Source of the DNA: Desulfotignum sp.
Lineage (GTDB): Bacteria; Desulfobacterota; Desulfobacteria; Desulfobacterales; Desulfobacteraceae
Assembly: GCA_011390635.1 (NCBI GenBank)
Contig: JAABSA010000008.1
Location: forward strand, 1 to 57,281
DNA: 57,281 nucleotides
Direction: 5' to 3'
A program made the translations under genes and the position numbers. Under the pieces are notes generated by a model. That model was not told the origin of the DNA, ran no database searches, and saw only the letters and a program-made list of their open reading frames with translations. Every line of letters begins with the position of its first letter. Positions within the stretch are counted from its first letter, which is position 1. Shown here piece after piece: positions 52,018 through 57,281 of this stretch.

Positions 52018-52144
52018 TGGGACCTCTTCTGTTGATCATCCACTGATATCTTAGATCCTCACACCGGTTCTGTAAAATAATTACAACGGTTTGCAGCAAT
52101 TGTACACAAATACTTGCCCAAGGAGACATATCAGTATAAAACAG

Positions 52145-52468
52145 ATGGAAATGATGCCTCAAGGGACGGTATCAGACCAACCGGAGCATGCCCCTGGAAA
52201 AGGAGAACAAACAGTTGATATGAAAAAAGACACCCACCGGTTTATCCACAACTACAAAGGACACGGCGCCTTTGGCATGGACAGAAAGACAGATGAGCAG
52301 ACCGTCATGTTCTACCTGCAGAAATTTTGTGAAGATACCTTCATGGAAACCTTTATACCAAGATTGTCTGATGAACAACTGGAAGAAATCTATCTGTTCA
52401 TCAATGACCGTTTGAAACGCCATATCACAGAAGATGAATACCATGAACTGTTTTTAAAGGATCGGTAA
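52145..52468 (+). CDS. Hypothetical protein, about 107 residues, before the tungstate transporter
   Basis: The frame stays open to 52091, but ATG 52145 is the first good start near an AAGGAG (52120-52125, rather distant). The last ~80 residues are compact and probably folded: FIHNYKGHGAFGMDRKTDEQ, then QKFCEDTFMETFIPRLSDEQ, and a helical end. No family is recognised. It is 12 bases before the permease gene, where the tungstate-binding protein gene is often found, but it has no signal peptide and is too small to be that protein. Confidence 0.7.
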   Translation: MEMMPQGTVSDQPEHAPGKGEQTVDMKKDTHRFIHNYKGHGAFGMDRKTDEQTVMFYLQKFCEDTFMETFIPRLSDEQLEEIYLFINDRLKRHITEDEYHELFLKDR

Positions 52469-52480
52469 AAACTACAAGAT

Positions 52481-53167
52481 ATGGATTATATAGTTGACGG
52501 GTTTGTCAAGGCGGTTTTTCTGCTGATCCACCTTGATCCAGCCACCTTTTCAGCCATAACCGCCACCCTCAAGGTTTCCAGCGTTGCCATGGCAGTAAGC
52601 CTTGTGGCCGGGCTGCCTTTAGGGTTTATATTGGGATATTTTGATTTCCGGGGCAAACGCCACCTGAAAACCCTGGTGGACACCCTCCTGGCCCTGCCCA
52701 CGGTTTCGGTTGGCCTGATTGTTTATGCCCTTATTTCCAGTCAGGGTCCTTTGGGTGAATGGGGCCTGCTGTTCACCCTCACAGGTATCGCAATGGGCCA
52801 GACTATCCTGGCATTGCCCATCATTATAGCCATAACGGCCGCCACTGTGGAAAATATTGATGCCGACCTGAAACTGACCCTGGTTTCTCTGGGGGCGGCA
52901 AAGCACCACATCCTTCGCACCTGCCTGTGGGAAGTACGGTATGGCATCCTGGCCGGGGCGGTCGCTGCATATGGCCGGGTCCTCACCGAGGTGGGCATTT
53001 CCATGATGGTGGGAGGCAATATCAAATACCACACCCGAACCATCACCACGGCGATTGCCCTTGAAACCAACAAAGGCCTGTTTGCCGACGGCATGGCATT
53101 AGGTATAGTGCTTATTGCCATTGCATTATGCGTAAATATCTGTCTGTCGTTTTTGAGAAAACAATGA
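52481..53167 (+). CDS. tupB: ABC transporter permease, tungstate (TupB) type
   Basis: The 228-residue protein has five or six membrane segments and the permease EAA-type loop (TLVSLGAAKHHILRTCLWEV). LLALPTVSVGLIVYALISSQ and GISMMVGGNIKYHTRTITTA closely fit TupB/WtpB-like permeases for tungstate. Sulfate reducers use tungsten and molybdenum enzymes, which suits the context with moaC nearby. Assignment to tungstate rather than molybdate is by sequence style only. Confidence 0.82.
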   Translation: MDYIVDGFVKAVFLLIHLDPATFSAITATLKVSSVAMAVSLVAGLPLGFILGYFDFRGKRHLKTLVDTLLALPTVSVGLIVYALISSQGPLGEWGLLFTLTGIAMGQTILALPIIIAITAATVENIDADLKLTLVSLGAAKHHILRTCLWEVRYGILAGAVAAYGRVLTEVGISMMVGGNIKYHTRTITTAIALETNKGLFADGMALGIVLIAIALCVNICLSFLRKQ

Positions 53168-54192
53168 CCCGAAACCCGCCGATATACCTTCTGGAAGATG
53201 TCACCCATTTTTATGGAGACAAAAAAGTGCTGGACATTGATCATCTGGAAATTCCCAGAGGCTCCATCACCGGTTTGATGGGTCCCAACGGGTCGGGCAA
53301 AACCACCCTGCTCAAGATTCTTGCCTTTGCCATGCGCCCTGCCGCCGGCAGCATCTATTTTAACGGCCGGCCGGAATATCCTTTTTCTCCGGGGATCCGG
53401 TCCAGGGTCACCATGGTCACCCAGAAACCCTATCTGCTCAAACGGTCTGTGTTTGAAAATATCGCCTATGGCCTTACAATCCGGCGGGATTCAAAAGATA
53501 TGATAAAACGCATCCAGATCGCAATGAACAGCGTAGGACTTGATTATGAAGGATTTGGTTTCCGTCAGTGGCATGAATTGTCCGGCGGCGAAGCCCAGCG
53601 GGTGGCCCTGGCTGCCCGGCTCGTCCTCAAACCGGAAGTGCTTTTGCTGGATGAACCGGTTGCCAGTGTGGATGCACAAAGCGCTGCCCTGATCCGGAAG
53701 GCCTCCCTGGCAGCCCGGAAAAACTGGGGCACCACCCTGGTCATTGCCAGCCATGATCTGGCCTGGCTGTTTGACTGCAGTGACACCCAGATATCCATCA
53801 GCAACGGCACCCTTTTTTCCACGGGCATGGAAATCATCATTCCCGGCCCCTGCACCAGTGCACAGGGGCAGAAAATGACAAAATCTTTGGATGACGGCCA
53901 GAGCATTGTATTGCCCCCCATGACCGGATCCGGTAAAACCGCAGTGATCCAGACAGATAACATCCACCTGGCCACACGCTTCGAAAAAGACAATGGGTAT
54001 GACAACCAGATAAAAGGACAGATTTTGTCCATGCAGATGACCGGCCGGAACCAGCGGATCATGACCACCATCGCTGTTTCACAAATGGCTTTCATGCTGG
54101 CTCTTGGCCCGCAATATTCCAGCAGGTTGCACCTGCAGCCGGGCAAAGTGGTATTTTTGATGTTCAAATCAGAGGACATCCTCTGGCGCTGA
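53164..54192 (+). CDS. tupC: ABC transporter ATPase, tungstate/molybdate (TupC) type
   Basis: Starting at the ATG that overlaps the permease stop (ATGA), the product is 342 residues. The ATPase domain (1-225) has Walker A GPNGSGKTTL, signature LSGGEAQRVALAARL, Walker B VLLLDEPVAS and the switch His. A C-terminal domain (about 230-342) resembles a TOBE/MOP-type regulatory domain. No substrate-binding protein gene is adjacent, so a partner TupA must be encoded elsewhere or the system uses another receptor. A TCCCC/GGGGA hairpin at 54219-54231 lies after the stop. Confidence 0.85.
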   Translation: MTRNPPIYLLEDVTHFYGDKKVLDIDHLEIPRGSITGLMGPNGSGKTTLLKILAFAMRPAAGSIYFNGRPEYPFSPGIRSRVTMVTQKPYLLKRSVFENIAYGLTIRRDSKDMIKRIQIAMNSVGLDYEGFGFRQWHELSGGEAQRVALAARLVLKPEVLLLDEPVASVDAQSAALIRKASLAARKNWGTTLVIASHDLAWLFDCSDTQISISNGTLFSTGMEIIIPGPCTSAQGQKMTKSLDDGQSIVLPPMTGSGKTAVIQTDNIHLATRFEKDNGYDNQIKGQILSMQMTGRNQRIMTTIAVSQMAFMLALGPQYSSRLHLQPGKVVFLMFKSEDILWR

Positions 54193-54248
54193 CCTTCCGG
54201 CAGCAAAACATCGACGGGGGCTCCCCACAGGGGACTTGTTCAATATAC

Positions 54249-55496
54249 TTACGGTTTCATCACCAGAAAGTACAGCTGTCCCCGGATATTCATATGACCG
54301 GCTGCAAACTTTGCATATCCGTCACTGCCGCAGAACAGGTCCGCCCGGGCCGGTCCCCGGATGGCACCTCCTGTGTCCTGGTTCATCACAAACAAAGACA
54401 CTTTATCCCATCGGTCCAGGTCTGTTGATACGCCAACATCCTCTATGACATCAGGACCCGGCAGTGCGGTTTTTATAAAACAAAGCGCACCCCTGGGAAA
54501 CAGCCTGTAATCCGTGGCTATGGACCGCAAAGGTGTCAATTGCACCCCGATACTGCCAAAGGGGCCGCCTGTTTCTGTTTGAAAAAACACAAAACTCTCA
54601 TTGTGATGAAGCACTTCATCCATGCGATGGGGATTGTCCTCCAGCCATTGCCGGATGGCCTGCATGGACATGTTTTCTTTGGCAATTTCCCGGTTTTCAA
54701 TGAGATACCGGCCAATGGACCGGTATTGGTTGCCGTTGCTGCCGGCATAATGCACCCGGATAATCTCTTTGTCCGGGGTCTGAATCCGGCCGGACCCCTG
54801 AATTTCCAAAAAAAACCGGTCCACCCGGCTTTCCAGCCAGGCCACCGGAACCGCCCGCTGGTGAAAATCGGTCATCGCGTTTATATGCTGCCGGGAAAAA
54901 TAGGGCACCACCCGATTTTCCGCCACCCGGCCCCGCAACCGGTCATGTCCCTTGTATTTATCGGAAAACATGGCCAGATCAATTTCCACAAGATCGCCGG
55001 GCACTGAATAGAGTGGGTACAAAAAGCGGTCATCCGGATACAGGCTCCCATTGTAAGTGGGTTCAAAATACCCGGTAAAAAGCACCTGTCCCCGGTCATT
55101 TGCAGCACTGGCATACACATGGTACTGGTCACGGATAAAGCGGTTCAGGTCGGAAGGGGACGGGTTGCCTGCCAGAAATGCCTGCAGGGTTTCAAGGGAA
55201 CGAATCATATGGGAGGCAGGATAGTGATCCGGTCCAAAAAAAAACTGCCGGGATGCCGGCACCTTATGAAAATAGACCAGGCTCTGGGCCAGGGCCTGGT
55301 CCAGGGCCAGAAAACCCCGACTGTCCACAAATTGTGGAAACTGTGCAACCGACAGCTTTTTTACAGAATGCTCCCGTGTGTCCGGAAGCTCTCTGGTTTC
55401 AAAAACCCCGCAACCCAGCAAAGAGCACAGGACAATGATGATCGCTGATCTGCCAAACCAGTTGGCAAAAATAAAATATGTGGGTTCACACCTCAT
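54249..55496 (-). CDS. mltA: Membrane-bound lytic transglycosylase MltA
   Basis: The 415-residue protein has a lipoprotein-type signal (IIIVLCSLLGCGVF; Cys near residue 29). The MltA domain follows (TGYFEPTYNGSL, RFFLEIQGSGRI), then the 3D domain (IGVQLTPLRSIATD, FVMNQDTGGAIRGPARADLF) with the catalytic Asp. It cleaves peptidoglycan with anhydro-muropeptide formation at the outer membrane. Its start overlaps the rmuC stop by 11 bases. Confidence 0.92.
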   Translation of the reverse strand: MRCEPTYFIFANWFGRSAIIIVLCSLLGCGVFETRELPDTREHSVKKLSVAQFPQFVDSRGFLALDQALAQSLVYFHKVPASRQFFFGPDHYPASHMIRSLETLQAFLAGNPSPSDLNRFIRDQYHVYASAANDRGQVLFTGYFEPTYNGSLYPDDRFLYPLYSVPGDLVEIDLAMFSDKYKGHDRLRGRVAENRVVPYFSRQHINAMTDFHQRAVPVAWLESRVDRFFLEIQGSGRIQTPDKEIIRVHYAGSNGNQYRSIGRYLIENREIAKENMSMQAIRQWLEDNPHRMDEVLHHNESFVFFQTETGGPFGSIGVQLTPLRSIATDYRLFPRGALCFIKTALPGPDVIEDVGVSTDLDRWDKVSLFVMNQDTGGAIRGPARADLFCGSDGYAKFAAGHMNIRGQLYFLVMKP

Positions 55497-56664
55497 GGTC
55501 CGACCTCTTGTAAAAGGGTTTCACACTGGCATCAGACGGGTCTATGGCCTCCAGATCAGGCATCTCCCGGTTGGCAACCCCCAGGGCATCAAGTTTTCGT
55601 GCCGGTGGCATGACCTGTTTTTCCATGATTTTCACAGTGCGGTTAAAGCTTGCGGCACATTTTTCAATATCCTTTCCCAGGTGGTTCATGCCCTCAGCCA
55701 TGGCACACAGCCGACGGTATAACTGCACCCCCAGGTTCCGGATCTCTTCGGCATTTTCATAACTGTGTTTCTGCTGCCATGAATAGGCCACTGATTTTAA
55801 CAGCGCAATCAAGGTGGTAGGGGTGGCCAGGACCACGCCGTTTTGAATGCCTTGTTCAATAAGATCCGGCTGGTGGCATAAAGCAGCAGAGAAAAAATTT
55901 TCTCCCGGAATAAACAATACCACAAACTCCGGGGTGGGGGAAAAGGCTGCGGTATAATTTTTGGATGACAGCCGGGTGATATGGGTGGCAACCTGACGGG
56001 CATGGTCTGCCATTCGGGCTTCTTTTTGCTTTTCATCAGGGGCTTCCAAGGCATCCAGATAGGCCATGAGCGGCACCTTGGCATCCACCACAATCTGGCG
56101 GTTGGACGGCAAAGTCACCACCATATCCGGCCGCAAAGATCCTTTTCCCGATCCTTTGGCAGGCTGCTCATGAAAATCGCAATACTGGGCCATACCAGCC
56201 AGCTCCGCCACTTTTTTCAGGGTAATTTCCCCCCACCTGCCCCGGACATGGGGAAGACGCAATGCCTTGACCAGGTTGCCTGTCTCCAGATGGAGCTGGT
56301 GCTGGACACGGCCCATCTGGGCCAGTTTTTCAGAAATTGCCCCGTTGGCGCGCTCCCGGGCCGCCTCCATGGCCTGGAGCCGGGTTTCATACTGGTCCAG
56401 GGTCTGGCGCACCGGATCCATGGACTGGCGGAGTTCCTGTCCCTGAGCGGAAAAATCTTTGCGCGCCTCTCTGACATAACCCTTAAAATAATTGTCCGCC
56501 ATCTCCATGAACCGGGTGGCATGCTGATAAAGAGTCTGATCCGACATCTGTTTGATGCGGCTGGAAAAAAACAGCACCCCGGTGCGGGCCAGGACCAGAC
56601 AGACCAGGATCCCCATGCCGAACCCGGCCCCGAGATACCCCAGGTTCTCTATGGAAATCACCAT
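55486..56664 (-). CDS. rmuC: RmuC-family DNA recombination protein
   Basis: The 392-residue protein has an N-terminal membrane segment (about 8-30), a long coiled coil (about 35-125) and the RmuC domain (about 130-360; VRGRWGEITLKKVAELAGM, RPDMVVTLPSNRQIVVDAKV, SPEFVVLFIPGE-like FSPTPEFVVLFIPGENFFSA). RmuC limits inversion at short repeats and is thought to be a nuclease of the PD-(D/E)xK type: the Asp and Lys of VVDAKV fit this. Confidence 0.93.
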   Translation of the reverse strand: MVISIENLGYLGAGFGMGILVCLVLARTGVLFFSSRIKQMSDQTLYQHATRFMEMADNYFKGYVREARKDFSAQGQELRQSMDPVRQTLDQYETRLQAMEAARERANGAISEKLAQMGRVQHQLHLETGNLVKALRLPHVRGRWGEITLKKVAELAGMAQYCDFHEQPAKGSGKGSLRPDMVVTLPSNRQIVVDAKVPLMAYLDALEAPDEKQKEARMADHARQVATHITRLSSKNYTAAFSPTPEFVVLFIPGENFFSAALCHQPDLIEQGIQNGVVLATPTTLIALLKSVAYSWQQKHSYENAEEIRNLGVQLYRRLCAMAEGMNHLGKDIEKCAASFNRTVKIMEKQVMPPARKLDALGVANREMPDLEAIDPSDASVKPFYKRSDHEV

Positions 56665-56668
56665 TCAC

Positions 56669-57175
56669 TCACACCGGTGTGCTCTTGTTTTCAGAGATAT
56701 TGCCTGCCTGCCAGGTCCCGCTTTTTCCCCCGGATTTGGACAGAAGACGGATACCAGACAATACCATGGCCCTGTCATATGATTTGCACATGTCATAGAT
56801 GGTCAACCCTGCCACAGATACCGCTGTCAGGGCCTCCATTTCCACCCCGGTCCGGCCGGTAAGAGAGACCGTGGCCTGGATGCGGATACAGTTTGTGTCT
56901 GGTTCCGGAAAAAAATCAATGCCCGCATGGGTAATGTTCAACGGATGACACATGGGAATAAGCTCCGCGGTTTTCTTGGCTGCCATAATGGCCGCAATTC
57001 TGGCGGTTTCCAGAACATTGCCTTTTTTCACCTTTTCATCCAGGATTCTTGCAAGGGTATCGGGATGCATGGCAATGGTTGCCGTTGCAACAGCTGTGCG
57101 GGCGGTTTCAGGCTTTTTGCCAACATCCACCATGCGCACATGGCCCTGGTCGTCCAAATGGGTAAATTCAGTCAT
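56669..57175 (-). CDS. moaC: Cyclic pyranopterin monophosphate synthase MoaC
   Basis: The 168-residue protein matches MoaC in length and motifs: HVRMVDVGKKPETARTAVA at the start, AAKKTAELIPMCHPLNIT with the catalytic His/Lys region, and GVEMEALTAVSVAGLTIYDM near the end. With MoaA it makes the pterin precursor of molybdenum/tungsten cofactor. It is 4 bases upstream of rmuC. Confidence 0.97.
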   Translation of the reverse strand: MTEFTHLDDQGHVRMVDVGKKPETARTAVATATIAMHPDTLARILDEKVKKGNVLETARIAAIMAAKKTAELIPMCHPLNITHAGIDFFPEPDTNCIRIQATVSLTGRTGVEMEALTAVSVAGLTIYDMCKSYDRAMVLSGIRLLSKSGGKSGTWQAGNISENKSTPV

Positions 57176-57205
57176 TATTTTTTCCTTATCTTACTTTTTC
57201 CTGAT

Positions 57206-57281
57206 CTAATTCAGGCTGCTTGCAATCGTTCTGTGCAATACGCTGTCCCGGTCCCCGCCCCTGGTGGTGTCCTGTGCCCGG
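57206..57281 (-). CDS. Possible 3' end of an unidentified gene at the window edge
   Basis: The minus strand has an open frame of 24 codons (AQDTTRGGDRDSVLHRTIAS) ending in TAG at 57208-57206, about 30 bases before moaC. A second overlapping frame is also open, so this may not be coding. Too little is visible to name a product. Confidence 0.25.
   Translation of the reverse strand, partial: RAQDTTRGGDRDSVLHRTIASSLN

Overview
The window looks like chromosomal DNA of a motile, anaerobic deltaproteobacterium of the sulfate-reducing Desulfobacterales type. This is inferred from gene content: a sigma-54-type flagellar cluster, HemA with a precorrin-2 dehydrogenase as in siroheme-based heme synthesis, acyl-CoA and CoA-transferase enzymes, an old-yellow-enzyme-type oxidoreductase, a tungstate-type transporter next to moaC, and a candidate selenocysteine gene. 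No 16S gene is present and no database search was possible, so the taxonomy is not proven. Genes are dense, often overlapping by 1-20 bases. I see no insertion sequence, prophage, CRISPR array or tRNA gene.

Layout. (1) 1-16.8 kb, minus strand: a flagellar operon flgB-flgC-fliE-fliF-fliG-fliH-fliI-fliJ-(MotE-like)-fliK, with fliK running off the left edge. It is preceded by two sigma-54 activators, a TPR protein, a CheY, a PilZ protein and a response regulator with an HD-GYP domain. Two good -24/-12 promoters lie in front of flgB and of the TPR/regulator pair, so activators and targets sit together. (2) 17-24.4 kb: Lrp-type regulator with a palindromic operator, lysA-type decarboxylase, cutA, a heptamer tandem repeat, a CoA-transferase/acetyltransferase fusion, an acyl-CoA synthetase and a Dus enzyme. 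(3) 24.4-32 kb: an FeS/FAD ene-reductase, a 65-codon ORF with an in-frame UGA and a SECIS-like hairpin, fmdB, a universal stress protein, a drug-efflux MFS pump, a DUF1848 protein, a second Dus and a hypothetical protein behind a strong promoter. (4) 32.6-42.7 kb: HNH, era, engB, aminotransferase, hisG, hisI; a structured intergenic segment resembling 6S RNA; a class A penicillin-binding protein; a radical SAM protein; a fused PHP-RNase III; DksA. (5) 42.7-50 kb: hemA, a CcsA/HemX-type membrane protein, precorrin-2 dehydrogenase; an amidohydrolase; phoU-phoB-phoR. (6) 50-57.3 kb: a partner-switching module (RsbW-like kinase, receiver-PP2C phosphatase, HPt), a tungstate-type permease and ATPase, mltA, rmuC, moaC.

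How the genes fit together. The left third builds and controls the flagellar basal body and export apparatus. The heme genes would supply siroheme and heme. The tungstate transporter and moaC serve molybdenum/tungsten cofactor supply. The Pho genes sense phosphate without local pst genes. The observations most worth following are the candidate membrane-anchored selenoprotein at 26454-26651, the PHP-RNase III fusion at 40755-42311, the N-terminally shortened FlgB at 8800-9108, and the candidate 6S-like RNA near 37.0-37.2 kb.
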